From positions 124,001-188,000 of the forward strand of contig NZ_RXOE01000007.1 of NCBI RefSeq assembly GCF_003965815.1: DNA of 64,000 nucleotides, given 5' to 3'. The notes beneath the pieces are model-generated. The model searched no databases and was not told the origin of the DNA. It saw only the letters and a list, made by a program, of their open reading frames with translations. Shown in pieces: positions 1 through 8,054 of the stretch (position 1 is its first letter; every line of letters begins with the position of its first letter). Source of the DNA: Variovorax gossypii. GTDB taxonomy: Bacteria > Pseudomonadota > Gammaproteobacteria > Burkholderiales > Burkholderiaceae_C. Made by a program: the position numbers and the translations under genes.

Positions 1-783
1 GTCGGAGATCGGTGCCGCGAAGAAGGTGACGCCGCGCTTCACGATGCCCGGCGCGTGCGCGAGCTTGTCGGCGAAGTTCAGCGCGCTCTCGAAGTCGCCG
101 AAGGTCACCAGCGTCTCGAGCCACGGATGCGCGGGTGCCAGCGCGATCTCCAGCTCCAGCACGAGGCCGTTGGTGCCCCACAGGTGGTGCATGCGCATCG
201 CCTCGGCACCACGAAGTTCGACCACCTGAGGCTCGGCCTCGATGGTCATCGCGCGGATGCCGATCACGTTGCCCGGCGCTCCCAGCGGCCCGTAGTTGAT
301 GGAGCCCACGCCGCCGAAGCCGCCGCCGAACAGGCCGCCCAGCGTCGCACTGCGGTAGGTGGAGGGCACGCAGCGCAGCTCCTGCCCCGTGGGCTTCGTC
401 TGCTTCTCGAGCTCGCCGAGCCGGATGCCGGCCTGCGCGCGCGCCACGCCGGGGCGCACCCATAGGCAGGTGTTGTAGCCCGTCATGTCCAGCACCACGC
501 CGCCGGCCAGCGGCGTGGTCTGGCCGTAGTTGCCGGTGCCGCTGCCGCGGATGGTGATCGGCACGCAGCGGCGCGCGCAGGCGCCGACCACCGCGCGGAT
601 CTCTTCCTCGGTGCGCGGGCGCACGACGACGTCGGCGCGCTTGTCCTTCAGCTGGCGCACGAGCACCGGGCTGAACCACGAGAAGTCGGAGGACAGCCGC
701 GTGACGCGGCTTTCGTCGGTGATCCAGTCGAGGTCTGGCAGTTCGAGCAACAGCTGCTCGATGGCGGAAACAGGAGCGTTCAT
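1..783 (-). CDS. FAD-binding oxidoreductase, C-terminus cut by window edge
   Basis: The 261 visible residues are the N-terminal part of a GlcD/vanillyl-alcohol-oxidase-type flavoprotein. The FAD-binding fold shows VVVRPRTEEEI near residues 52-62 and the pyrophosphate-binding motif RGSGTGN at 79-85, followed by a GGLFGGGFGG segment. Such enzymes oxidise 2-hydroxy acids or similar substrates and pass electrons to quinones or oxygen; the substrate cannot be read from this part. The ATG at 783 lies 9 nt after the permease stop, so it is the last visible gene of the minus-strand operon that starts at 6404. The catalytic C-terminal domain is outside the window. Confidence 0.85.
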   Translation of the reverse strand, partial: MNAPVSAIEQLLLELPDLDWITDESRVTRLSSDFSWFSPVLVRQLKDKRADVVVRPRTEEEIRAVVGACARRCVPITIRGSGTGNYGQTTPLAGGVVLDMTGYNTCLWVRPGVARAQAGIRLGELEKQTKPTGQELRCVPSTYRSATLGGLFGGGFGGVGSINYGPLGAPGNVIGIRAMTIEAEPQVVELRGAEAMRMHHLWGTNGLVLELEIALAPAHPWLETLVTFGDFESALNFADKLAHAPGIVKRGVTFFAAPISD

Positions 784-792
784 GGTCAAGGT

Positions 793-1602
793 TCAATCCT
801 GGGAAAGTTCGCTCGCATGCCACGAGCCCAGCGCCAGCTTCGTGAGCCAGGCCATCAGCACGAAGAGCGCGACACCGGTGAGGGAGATGAGCAGCAGGGC
901 CGCGAACATGCGTGGAATGTTCAGCTGGAAGCCCGCCTGCAGGATCTGGTAGGCCAGCCCCGCGCCGGAGCCGCCCGTGCCCGCGACGAACTCCGCCACC
1001 ACCGCGCCGATGAGCGCGAGGCCGCTGGAGATGCGCAGTCCGCCGAAGAAGTAGGGCAGCGCGCTCGGAATGCGCAGCCGCACCAGCTGCTGCCAGCGCG
1101 TGGCACGGTTGAGCTTGAAGTAGCTCTGCAGGTCGGGGTCGATGCTGCGCAGGCCCAGCGTGGTGTTGCTGATGATCGGGAACAGCGCCACCAGCGCCGC
1201 GCACACCGTCATCGCCGCCACCGGGTTCTTCACCCAGATGATGATGAGCGGCGCCACCGCCACGATCGGCGTCACCTGCAGCAGCACCGCGTACGGGAAG
1301 AGCGCGGTCTCGATGCGCTTGCTCTGCACGAACAGGAACGAGATCAGCACGCCCGCCACCGTGGCCAGCAGGAACGACAGCACCGTGATCTTCAGCGTGA
1401 CCAGCAGCGCGTTGCCCAGCGGCGCCCAGTCGGTCACCAGCGTCTGCACCATCAGGTACGGAGAGGGCACCAGGTAGGGCGGCAGCTCCATGGCCACCAC
1501 CATCCATTGCCACAGCGCGACCAGCACCACGCCGATCAGCACGGGGTAGAGCACGCGCTGCACGCGCGGCTGGCCCAGCAGGGGAACGGCCTTGGCGGTC
1601 AT
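793..1602 (-). CDS. ABC transporter inner-membrane permease (BPD_transp_1, NMT1/taurine type)
   Basis: A 269-residue polytopic membrane protein with a hydrophobic segment near residues 18-40 and several more from about 65 onward, plus the cytoplasmic EAA-type loop (ALFPIISNTTLGLRSID) that docks on the ATPase. Length and topology match permeases of the SsuC/TauC/ThiX type. The start was chosen at the ATG whose first bases overlap the ATPase stop by 4 nt (ATGA), which indicates translational coupling. Together with the ATPase at 1599 and the periplasmic binding protein at 2596 it forms a complete importer, probably for a small N-heterocycle (inference from the neighbouring hydrolases). Confidence 0.9.
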   Translation of the reverse strand: MTAKAVPLLGQPRVQRVLYPVLIGVVLVALWQWMVVAMELPPYLVPSPYLMVQTLVTDWAPLGNALLVTLKITVLSFLLATVAGVLISFLFVQSKRIETALFPYAVLLQVTPIVAVAPLIIIWVKNPVAAMTVCAALVALFPIISNTTLGLRSIDPDLQSYFKLNRATRWQQLVRLRIPSALPYFFGGLRISSGLALIGAVVAEFVAGTGGSGAGLAYQILQAGFQLNIPRMFAALLLISLTGVALFVLMAWLTKLALGSWHASELSQD

Positions 1603-2435
1603 CGCGCGGCCTCCTCGTCGGTGCTGCTGGCGCGCAGCAGGCTGTCCTGCAGCCGCTTGGCGTGGCGCGCGAACTCTGGCGTGACCATGAAGTCCGCGCT
1701 GCGCGGATAGGGCTCGTCGATGCGGAATTCCTCCACCACGCGGCCCGGTCGCGCGGCCATCATCACCACCCGGCTCGACAGGAACACAGCCTCGTGGATC
1801 GAGTGCGTCACGAAGATCACCGTGAGCTTCTTCTTGCGCCACAGCTCCAGCAGGTCGGCGTCGAGCTTGTGGCGCGTGATCTCGTCGAGCGCGCCGAAGG
1901 GCTCGTCCATCAGCAGCAGGTCGGGCTGCGTGACGAGGCCGCGCGCGATCGACACGCGCATCTGCATGCCGCCCGAGAGAGCGCGCGGCAGCGCGTCGGC
2001 GAACTTCTCGAGCCCCACGAGCGCGAGCGATTCCATCACCCGCGCATCGGCCTCCTTGCGCGGCACGCCGGCCAGGTCCAGCGGCAGCCGCACGTTGGTG
2101 CGAACGCTGGCCCACGGCATCAGCGTGGGCGACTGGAACACGAAGGACATCTTGTGCGGGCAGTCGTGCAGCTGCGCCACCGGCCTGCGCCACACCAGCA
2201 GGCGGCCGTCGCTGGGCTCGAGCATGCCCGCCACCATCTTCAGCAGCGTGCTCTTGCCGCAGCCCGAGGGGCCGAGCAGGGTGACGAACTCGCCCTCGGC
2301 GATGGACAGGTCCACCGGCAGCAGCGCCTGCGTGCCGTTGGGGTACGTCTTCTCGGCCGAGAGCACTTCCACTGCCGGCACGGCGGGCGCGAGTTCAGGC
2401 GGGGGCGCCAGCGTGTGAGGGTCGATGCGATTCAC
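1599..2435 (-). CDS. ABC transporter ATP-binding protein (SsuB/TauB/ThiZ type)
   Basis: A 278-residue ATPase with Walker A GPSGCGKST (residues 55-63), signature LSGGMQMRVSIARG, Walker B LLLMDEPFGALDE and the switch histidine in VTHSIHEA. I chose the GTG at 2435 because GGAG lies 10 nt upstream. The next in-frame start is a TTG at 2477 without a ribosome site. It energises the permease encoded just downstream with a 4-nt overlap. The 160-nt gap to the upstream binding-protein gene is filled by a hairpin-rich repeat (2500-2595), which may lower expression of this gene relative to the binding protein. Confidence 0.9.
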   Translation of the reverse strand: MNRIDPHTLAPPPELAPAVPAVEVLSAEKTYPNGTQALLPVDLSIAEGEFVTLLGPSGCGKSTLLKMVAGMLEPSDGRLLVWRRPVAQLHDCPHKMSFVFQSPTLMPWASVRTNVRLPLDLAGVPRKEADARVMESLALVGLEKFADALPRALSGGMQMRVSIARGLVTQPDLLLMDEPFGALDEITRHKLDADLLELWRKKKLTVIFVTHSIHEAVFLSSRVVMMAARPGRVVEEFRIDEPYPRSADFMVTPEFARHAKRLQDSLLRASSTDEEAAR

Positions 2436-2499
2436 GATCTGAGTTCTCCGATACGTAGCTGCGTGAGAAATGCGCAATGGCGCGTCGCGGCCTCTTCGT

Positions 2500-2595
2500 G
2501 AAACACCGCGGAACCGGCTTTGCCGGGCCGCAGGTGTTGCCCCCGGTAGGGGGTTGGCGAAGCGACACGAAGTGCGCGCAGCCTGGGGGCGAGCA
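2500..2595. repeat. Hairpin-rich intergenic repeat inside the importer operon
   Basis: The gap between the binding-protein and ATPase genes holds two adjacent stem-loops. One is a long nested stem, AACACC(2502-2507) pairing with GGTGTT(2533-2538) and enclosing GCGG/CCGC and CCGG/CCGG pairs. The second is a CCCCC/GGGGG hairpin at about 2540-2553. The remainder reads as a GC-rich block ending directly at the binding-protein stop codon. From memory it resembles a dispersed intergenic repeat of Variovorax and Acidovorax; I cannot confirm copy number. Placement just downstream of a binding-protein gene would suit mRNA stabilisation or attenuation. Confidence 0.5.
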
Positions 2596-3579
2596 TCAAG
2601 GAATGACCTTCGCGTCCTTGACGAACTCGGTCGTGTAGGTCTTCGCCAGCTCCACCTTCGACGGGTCGAGCAACTTCGCGCTCACCAGGAAGTCGTAGCT
2701 CGCCTTGGCACGCGCATCCGTCATCACGCCGATGCCGAGCTTGGCCGCGTCGCCGCCGGTGATCATCCCCATCTCCTTGAGCTTGGCCACGCTGTAGGCC
2801 AGCTGGTCGTCGGTCATGTTGGGGTTGTCCTTCTTGATGAGGGCATTGGCGGGCGCCGGGTCGGCGAGGTAGCTCTTCCAGCCCTCGGCCGAGGCCTTCA
2901 CGAAGGCGGCGACCTGCTTGCTGCGGTCCTTCACGGTCTTCTCCATGCACGACACGGTGGTCGCGTAGGCCGGGAAGCCGTGGTCGCTGAACATCAGCAC
3001 GGTGCTTTTCACGCCGGCTTTCTGGATGGCGTAGGGCTCGGAGGTGAGGTAGCCCTGCTGCGCGGTGTTCTTGTCGGCAACGAAGGGCTGGATGTTGAAG
3101 GTGTAGGGCCGCGTCTGCTCGTCGGTGAAGCCGAACTTCGCCTTCAGCCAGGGCCAGTAGCCGCGCTGCGCCTGCGCGCCGATCAGCAGCGTTTTGCCCT
3201 TGAGGTCCTCGAACTTCTTCACGTCCTCGTGCGCGATCAGCACCTGCGGGTCTTTCTGGAAGAAGGCCGCCACGTTGACCACCGGCACGCCGCCTTCGCG
3301 CACCTGCATCATCTGGATGTCGCTCGAACCCATGATGCAGTCGGCCTGGCCGGCGGCCATCATCTGCGTGATGTTGACCTGCGGGCCGCCCATCTTGATG
3401 GTCACGTCGAGGCCGTACTTCTTGTAGATGCCCTGCGCCACGGCCTGGTAGAAGCCGCCGTGCTCGGCCTGCGCGTACCAGTTGGTCATGTAGGTGAACT
3501 TGTCCTCGGCCTGCGCGGGCGCGGCGGCGAGGAATGCGATGGCGGCGGCGCCGGCGATGGACAGTGCGAAGGAGCGCAT
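2596..3579 (-). CDS. Periplasmic substrate-binding protein, NMT1/THI5-like
   Basis: A 327-residue exported protein with a Sec signal peptide cleaved after PAQA (about residue 24). The mature N-terminus contains NWYAQAEHGGFYQA, a pattern typical of NMT1/THI5 and ThiY-like binding proteins that recognise pyrimidine or thiamine-precursor ligands, though aromatic and sulfonate binders share the fold. It delivers ligand to the permease/ATPase encoded downstream. ATG at 3579 has AGAGG upstream. The ligand is uncertain; the adjacent cytosine-deaminase-like amidohydrolase and creatininase-family enzyme favour a cyclic amide or pyrimidine. Confidence 0.88.
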   Translation of the reverse strand: MRSFALSIAGAAAIAFLAAAPAQAEDKFTYMTNWYAQAEHGGFYQAVAQGIYKKYGLDVTIKMGGPQVNITQMMAAGQADCIMGSSDIQMMQVREGGVPVVNVAAFFQKDPQVLIAHEDVKKFEDLKGKTLLIGAQAQRGYWPWLKAKFGFTDEQTRPYTFNIQPFVADKNTAQQGYLTSEPYAIQKAGVKSTVLMFSDHGFPAYATTVSCMEKTVKDRSKQVAAFVKASAEGWKSYLADPAPANALIKKDNPNMTDDQLAYSVAKLKEMGMITGGDAAKLGIGVMTDARAKASYDFLVSAKLLDPSKVELAKTYTTEFVKDAKVIP

Positions 3580-3661
3580 GGAGTGGACCTCTCGTGGCAG
3601 GGGAGTTGAAGAAGAAAGAAAAGGAGAAGCGGCCGTTGCAAGAAGCGGGCTCGGGCCGGGC

Positions 3662-4525
3662 TCAGGCCGGCTGGAAGCTCTGCTGCACGAAGCCCTGCTG
3701 GTGCCCGCGCTCCCAGGTGGCTTCTTCGCGCACTACCCAGCGCAGCGCGTGCAGCTCGGTCAGCGCCTGCACCCAGCTGTCGGAGAGCGTGTCGAGGATG
3801 GCTTCGCCCTGTTCGCGCGTGGCGGTGGTCGGGTCGCCGATCACGCCGCTCGGGCCGAAGTCGCGCGAGGTCCATGCACAGGCCGGACGGCCGTCGGCCG
3901 ACAGCAGCTTGATCGGGAAGGGCGGTGGAAAGTTGGCGACCGCGTGCTCCATGTGCACCGTCTCGGGCGCCAGCGCGAGCATCAGCGCCGTCTCGGAATG
4001 GCCTGCGTGCATCGCGAGCTTCTTTTCCTGCTCGCTCACCTGCTTGCTCGCAGCGCTGGGCAGGCGCGACACGCCGTGCGGCACCACCACGAAGTCGCCG
4101 TGGCGCAGGCGCAGTTCGCGCGCCGCCATCTCCAGCACCTGCGGCTGGCCGCCGTGGCCGTTGGCGAACAGCAGCTTGCGAAAGCCCGAGCGGTAGACCG
4201 ACTCGCCGATCTCGATCACGGTCGACAGCAGCGTGGTGCCGGTCAGCGTCATGGTGCCGGGGAAGTGCAGGTGCTCTTCCGACTTGCCGTAGGTGATGGT
4301 CGGCAGCGCGAAGGCGCGCACCTCTGCGGGCAGCTTCTCGAGCGCCTTGCCCATCACGCCCGAGCAGATCACGCTGTCGACCGAGCACGGCAGGTGCGGG
4401 CCGTGCTGCTCGATGGCGCCGCAGGGCAGCACGATGACTGTGTTCTCGCGATCGGGCAGCGCGGCGATCTCGGTCCAGCTCAGGTAGGGCAGGAAGCGGT
4501 GGGGCGGGATGTAGCCGTGGAGCAT
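3662..4525 (-). CDS. Creatininase-family amidohydrolase
   Basis: A 287-residue metal-dependent amidase. Family metal-ligand motifs are visible: GAIEQHGPHLPCSVD (E39, H41, D50), NGHGGQ, and HAGHSETA. Members open cyclic amides or remove formyl groups (creatininase, ArfB FAPy deformylase, mycofactocin MftE), so a ring-opening or deformylating hydrolase is expected; creatinine itself is not implied. The start at 4525 gives the normal family length; an upstream extension would run into the amidohydrolase gene. It lies 17 nt downstream of that gene and upstream of the importer, consistent with one catabolic operon. Confidence 0.87.
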   Translation of the reverse strand: MLHGYIPPHRFLPYLSWTEIAALPDRENTVIVLPCGAIEQHGPHLPCSVDSVICSGVMGKALEKLPAEVRAFALPTITYGKSEEHLHFPGTMTLTGTTLLSTVIEIGESVYRSGFRKLLFANGHGGQPQVLEMAARELRLRHGDFVVVPHGVSRLPSAASKQVSEQEKKLAMHAGHSETALMLALAPETVHMEHAVANFPPPFPIKLLSADGRPACAWTSRDFGPSGVIGDPTTATREQGEAILDTLSDSWVQALTELHALRWVVREEATWERGHQQGFVQQSFQPA

Positions 4526-4542
4526 GGGAAGTCCTTGTTCTC

Positions 4543-5820
4543 TTACTTGGGGAAGAAAGGCGTTGCGTCGCCGTGCGTGACGCGGCCGTCGCGCAGCACC
4601 ACGCGGGTGGCGGTGCGCGAGGGCCAGCCGTGGCGGTCGGCCTGCGTGAACAGCACCAGGTCGGCGGAACGGCCGACCAGCGAGGGCGCGGCCGACGCCG
4701 GGCCACGCTGCAGCCAGTCGCTGCGGCACAGCGCCTGCGACCAGGTGTCGAAGGGCTCGTCGAGCTGGGCCACCAGCGCTGCGGTGCCAAGCGCTTCCAC
4801 GGGGTCGAAGCTGCCCAGGCGGCAGAAGGGGTCCTGCACGTTGTCACTCGCGAAGAGCAGCGGAATGCCGCGGTCGCGCGCCTCCTTCACCAGGGTGATG
4901 CCGCGCAGGCGCGGTGTGCGGCCGGTGACGGCGTCCTGCAGCAGCAGGTTGGTGGCGGGCAGCGAAACGACAGTGATCGGCGCGCGCGCCACCGCGTCGA
5001 GCGTGGCGAAGGCCTGCGCCTCGGGCTGGGCCGCGAGCGCGCAGATGTGGCCGCAGACCACGCGGCCTTCGTAGCCGATCTCGCGCAGGATGCGGGCGGT
5101 GGTCTGCAGGCCGACGGCCGAGGCGTTGAGTTCCTCGTCGACGTGCAGGTCGATGTCGAGGTCGCAGGCCTGTGCCGATACCAGCAGGTTGCGCAGCGCG
5201 TTCTCGCTCCAGTTGGTGGAGTGCACGAAACCGCCGAGCAGCGCATGCGGCCCCGTGGCCGTCACCTGCTTCGCGAGGCGCATGGCCTGCGCGGCGTCTT
5301 CGAAGAGCGGCAGCTTGATGAGGCTCACCTGCTCCAGCCGCACCCGGCCGGCCCATTCCTGTGACAGTTCGGCCATCACCGGCCAGGCCATCGGTACGGC
5401 GTCGGGCTCCCACCAGTCGACGTGCGTGCGCAGGTGCGCCGTGCCGCATTCCCAGGCCCACTGCAGGCCGCGCGAGGCGCGCTCGCGCACATCTTCGGGC
5501 GTCCAGTGCACGCGGTCGGCCAGCATCGCGTCGATGGCGCCGAGCAGGCCGGGCCGCACCTCTTTCATGCGCGGCAGCGTGAAGGCCTTGTCTAGGTGCG
5601 TGTGCGCGTCGACGAAGCAGGGCAGGGCCAGCGCGCCGCCGAGGTCCCAGGCCGAAGGCTGCAACGGTGTTGTGGCGGCGATGGCCGGTTCGACCGACTG
5701 CACGCGGCCCGCCTCGATCGCGACATGTGCGAGTACCGGCACGCCATCGTGCTGCGGCCATTCGGCCGGCAGCAGCCAGCGCGGCAGGCGCACGTTGCAA
5801 AGGAGCGATGGCGCGCTCAT
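4543..5820 (-). CDS. Amidohydrolase, cytosine-deaminase-like
   Basis: A 425-residue TIM-barrel metal hydrolase. Metal and catalytic residues are recognisable: HTH (H73, H75), HVDEE (H226, with E229 as the proton-shuttle position), GHICAL (H258) and SDN (D326), the order seen in CodA-type cytosine/isocytosine deaminases and related N-acyl hydrolases. No signal peptide, so cytoplasmic. The start at 5820 overlaps the upstream reductase gene by 4 nt. Beside a creatininase-family enzyme and an NMT1-type importer it probably deaminates or hydrolyses an imported N-heterocycle; the exact substrate is not determinable here. Confidence 0.87.
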   Translation of the reverse strand: MSAPSLLCNVRLPRWLLPAEWPQHDGVPVLAHVAIEAGRVQSVEPAIAATTPLQPSAWDLGGALALPCFVDAHTHLDKAFTLPRMKEVRPGLLGAIDAMLADRVHWTPEDVRERASRGLQWAWECGTAHLRTHVDWWEPDAVPMAWPVMAELSQEWAGRVRLEQVSLIKLPLFEDAAQAMRLAKQVTATGPHALLGGFVHSTNWSENALRNLLVSAQACDLDIDLHVDEELNASAVGLQTTARILREIGYEGRVVCGHICALAAQPEAQAFATLDAVARAPITVVSLPATNLLLQDAVTGRTPRLRGITLVKEARDRGIPLLFASDNVQDPFCRLGSFDPVEALGTAALVAQLDEPFDTWSQALCRSDWLQRGPASAAPSLVGRSADLVLFTQADRHGWPSRTATRVVLRDGRVTHGDATPFFPK

Positions 5821-6404
5821 GCGAAATGCGCCATGGCCTGGCCCACGCGTGCCATGAAGCGCTTGAGCTGGGGCTCGGTCGCGACGTTCATGTGGTAGTG
5901 GGCGTGGTAGTCCACCTTCGCGCGCTGGCCGGTCAGCCGCTTCATGTAGCGCGTGACGATCTTGCGCGGCGGATCGCCCATGTACATCGCCATCCACCGC
6001 GGGCGGCCGTAGGTGACGACGGCGCTGATCCGCTTGATGTGCGTGAGCATCGGCTTCACGTTGGCCGGGTCGCTGATGTCGAAGGCCACGCCCGGCATGA
6101 AGAGCCGGTCGAAATAGCCCTTGAGCATCGCCGGCAGCCCGAAGCACCACGTCGGAAAGCAGAACACGATGCCCTCGGCCCACTGCAGCCGCTCCACATA
6201 GGGCTTCAGCGGCAGCTGGTTGGAGGGCACGTCGTGATAGCCGAGCCGCTCCTCGCGCGAGAGCACCGGGTTGAAGCCCTCGGCGTAGAGATCGCAGTCG
6301 TCCACCTCGTGCCCGGCGGCGCGCAGGTTCTTCAGCACCTCCTGGTGCAGGGCGGCGTGGAAGCTGGTTTCGACCGGATGGCAGTAGACGACGAGCACGC
6401 GCAT
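5817..6404 (-). CDS. NAD(P)H-dependent quinone reductase-like flavoprotein
   Basis: A 195-residue flavodoxin-fold protein of the NQO/MdaB/KefF family: N-terminal MRVLVVYCHP with the FMN/FAD phosphate-binding loop, FPTWCFGLPAMLKGYFDR in the middle, and a YGRPRW segment late in the fold. Such enzymes reduce quinones, flavins or nitro compounds with NAD(P)H. It is the first gene of the minus-strand operon, and the intergenic region in front of it is shared with the divergent chaperone cluster. Its coupling to the amidohydrolase suggests a reductive step, or electron supply to the FAD oxidase at the operon end (inference). Confidence 0.85.
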   Translation of the reverse strand: MRVLVVYCHPVETSFHAALHQEVLKNLRAAGHEVDDCDLYAEGFNPVLSREERLGYHDVPSNQLPLKPYVERLQWAEGIVFCFPTWCFGLPAMLKGYFDRLFMPGVAFDISDPANVKPMLTHIKRISAVVTYGRPRWMAMYMGDPPRKIVTRYMKRLTGQRAKVDYHAHYHMNVATEPQLKRFMARVGQAMAHFA

Positions 6405-6720
6405 GGTGTGTTTGACCGCTTAATCAGAGCAAGTGGTCAGGTTATGCAAGCGACGTGCCAGTGGTGGTGCACTGGTTTGGGGCGGGGTCGTGGTCGAAGG
6501 CGCCGCAGCTCCGGGAGTGGCGTCTTCTGGAGGTTAATCCGTAACAAAAGTCACGAAAGTGCCTGAATTCGGGACGTCAGGAAGACTGCAAAGAGTCTTT
6601 ACGTAACATCCACACACACAACAGAGTAATTGTTAACTAAAATCCACAATTCCAAATTTGTGAACTTTGGACCTCAATAGAGGCGCTTTATTAACCCATT
6701 CGATTCACCGAGAGCTCATC
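6405..6720. promoter_or_regulatory. AT-richer divergent promoter region
   Basis: This 316-bp gap separates the catabolic operon from the surface-assembly cluster and is clearly lower in G+C than its surroundings from about 6530 onward. A weak sigma70-like promoter for the rightward genes is TTGGAC at 6667 and TATTAA at 6689 with a 16-bp spacer. Inverted repeats include TTGACC(6412)/GGTCA(6435) just upstream of the leftward operon, an AAGACT/AGTCTT stem near 6581-6598, and CCAAA/TTTGG near 6652-6670. No ORF with coding character is seen. Which protein binds is unknown. Confidence 0.4.
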
Positions 6721-7353
6721 TTGAAAAAACTACTCCTGGTTGCAGCCATCGCGGGCGCACTTCCTTTCGCTGCGCAAGCAGAGTCCAATTTCGTGAGCGC
6801 GGCCTCGGGCCAGCTGAGCGCCACCGCGCGCCTCAACTTCACGGTGACGATCCCGCGCGTGATGTACCTGCAGGTCGGTACCGGCACGAACTTCAGCACG
6901 GTGAGCACGGTCGATGGGCTGACCTTCACGGTGCCGGGCGCATCGGTCGGCGCCGGCGGCACCATCGCGGGTGCGGGCGGTGACCTGACCGGCGGCGCGG
7001 TCACGGTGCGCGTGCTCGGCAATGCCGGCAACCTGTCGCTGAATTCCGGCGTGACCGGCCAGCTCAGCAACGGCTCCAGCACCATTCCCTGGAGCGCCAT
7101 CACCGTGACGGCCGCTCCGCTCACCACGGGCATGACCACCGGCTTCACCAACGCGGCCATCACCCACCCGGCGTTCAGCACGACCTCGGGCGCGGGCCCG
7201 ACGGCCACGGCCTTCACCGCCGTGAACACCGTTGTGCGCCAGGAAAGCAAGTGGACCTTCGCGTACGACAACACCGGCGTCTACGCGCCCGGTACCTACG
7301 GTGCCACCGTGGCCAACAACGGTGTCGTGACCTACACGCTCACCTCGCCCTGA
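6721..7353 (+). CDS. Secreted pilin-like subunit (candidate major subunit of chaperone cluster)
   Basis: A 210-residue exported protein starting at a TTG preceded by GAGAG; the alternative TTG at 6667 would spoil the signal peptide. The signal is MKKLLLVAAIAGALPFAAQA. The mature N-terminus alternates small and hydrophobic residues (SATARLNFTVTIP), as a donor strand would, then has MYLQVGTGT; the rest is Gly/Thr/Val-rich beta protein ending VTYTLTSP. There are no cysteines. It is homologous to the next gene (YLQVG, STIP, YTLT-P) and to the protein at 11588. It lies before a terminator and upstream of a PapD-like chaperone, so I infer an abundant exported subunit. I recognise no named family. 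Confidence 0.75.
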   Translation: MKKLLLVAAIAGALPFAAQAESNFVSAASGQLSATARLNFTVTIPRVMYLQVGTGTNFSTVSTVDGLTFTVPGASVGAGGTIAGAGGDLTGGAVTVRVLGNAGNLSLNSGVTGQLSNGSSTIPWSAITVTAAPLTTGMTTGFTNAAITHPAFSTTSGAGPTATAFTAVNTVVRQESKWTFAYDNTGVYAPGTYGATVANNGVVTYTLTSP

Positions 7354-7377
7354 CCCTGGGCCATCGCAATGGGAAGA

Positions 7378-7402
7378 AGGCGGCCTGGCGCCGCCTTTTT
7401 TT
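7378..7402 (+). terminator. Intrinsic terminator after first subunit gene
   Basis: A perfect 7-bp stem AGGCGGC/GCCGCCT with a 5-nt loop (CTGGC) runs directly into seven T residues. It sits between two co-oriented homologous genes, with the next ribosome site starting only about 10 nt later. Partial read-through would make the first subunit far more abundant than the downstream assembly proteins. Confidence 0.8.
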
Positions 7403-7421
7403 CCGCCTCGGGAGAAGCACC

Positions 7422-8054
7422 TTGAAATCGCGTCGCTCTTCGTTCGAACAGCTCCGCCTCGTGGCGTGCCTCGCGGCCGCTCTCGGCGCGCAGGCGTCCG
7501 TGCACGCGTACACGGTTGGCATCGCCCCCGCATCGCGCTCGCTGTACCTGCAGGTCGGCGTCGGCACCATGACGCAGGGCAGTCCCAACACCGCCGGCAA
7601 CAACACGACGCGCAACAACGTGACCGTGACCGTGCCCGCGGCGGCGCTGTTCACCGGGGCCGCGCAGACGATGCAGACCGACAGCACCGTCATGATCAGC
7701 CCCATCGACGGCGCTAACTACTGCACTCCCGCCGGCAAGGTCTACATCGGCAGCTTCTTCCGCACCAACAGCAACTCCAACAACAGTGCCACGCTGACCG
7801 TCAGCACGCCCGCGACCCTCACCAGCGGAAGCGCGACCATCCCGTTCAGCACCATCGCGTGGACCGGCACCGGCACCGGCCAGTACGACTCGGAGATCCC
7901 GAGCGGTTCGTTCAGCAGCACGCTGCTCACGCTGGTCTCGGTGGACAAGAACACATGGTCGGAAAGCTGCCTGCTGTTCACCTACACCAACCCCGGCATC
8001 ATGCCGGCCGGTACCTTCACCGGCACGGCCACCTACACGCTGACGGCTCCATGA
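7422..8054 (+). CDS. Second secreted pilin-like subunit, paralogue of the preceding gene
   Basis: A 210-residue exported protein beginning at TTG (7422) with GGAGAAG 5 nt upstream; signal peptide ends near SVHA. Mature features parallel the preceding protein: SLYLQVGVGT, a VTVPAAALFTG stretch, SGSATIPFSTI, and a C-terminal GTATYTLTAP. Unlike its neighbour it has two Cys in the mature chain (in NYCTP and ESCLL), which could form a disulfide, so it may be a specialised or tip subunit (inference). The stop overlaps the next start by 4 nt. No database family name is recognised. Confidence 0.72.
   Translation: MKSRRSSFEQLRLVACLAAALGAQASVHAYTVGIAPASRSLYLQVGVGTMTQGSPNTAGNNTTRNNVTVTVPAAALFTGAAQTMQTDSTVMISPIDGANYCTPAGKVYIGSFFRTNSNSNNSATLTVSTPATLTSGSATIPFSTIAWTGTGTGQYDSEIPSGSFSSTLLTLVSVDKNTWSESCLLFTYTNPGIMPAGTFTGTATYTLTAP

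Noticed and set aside
2436..2477. Upstream TTG start for the ABC ATPase
   Set aside because: No Shine-Dalgarno, while the GTG at 2435 has GGAG at proper distance.
3662..4525. Naming the enzyme creatininase
   Set aside because: No creatinase or sarcosine oxidase genes are near and the family covers several ring-opening and deformylating activities.
6667..6720. Upstream TTG start for the first subunit protein
   Set aside because: It would add 18 polar residues before the lysine-rich start of a normal signal peptide and lacks a ribosome site; the TTG at 6721 is better.
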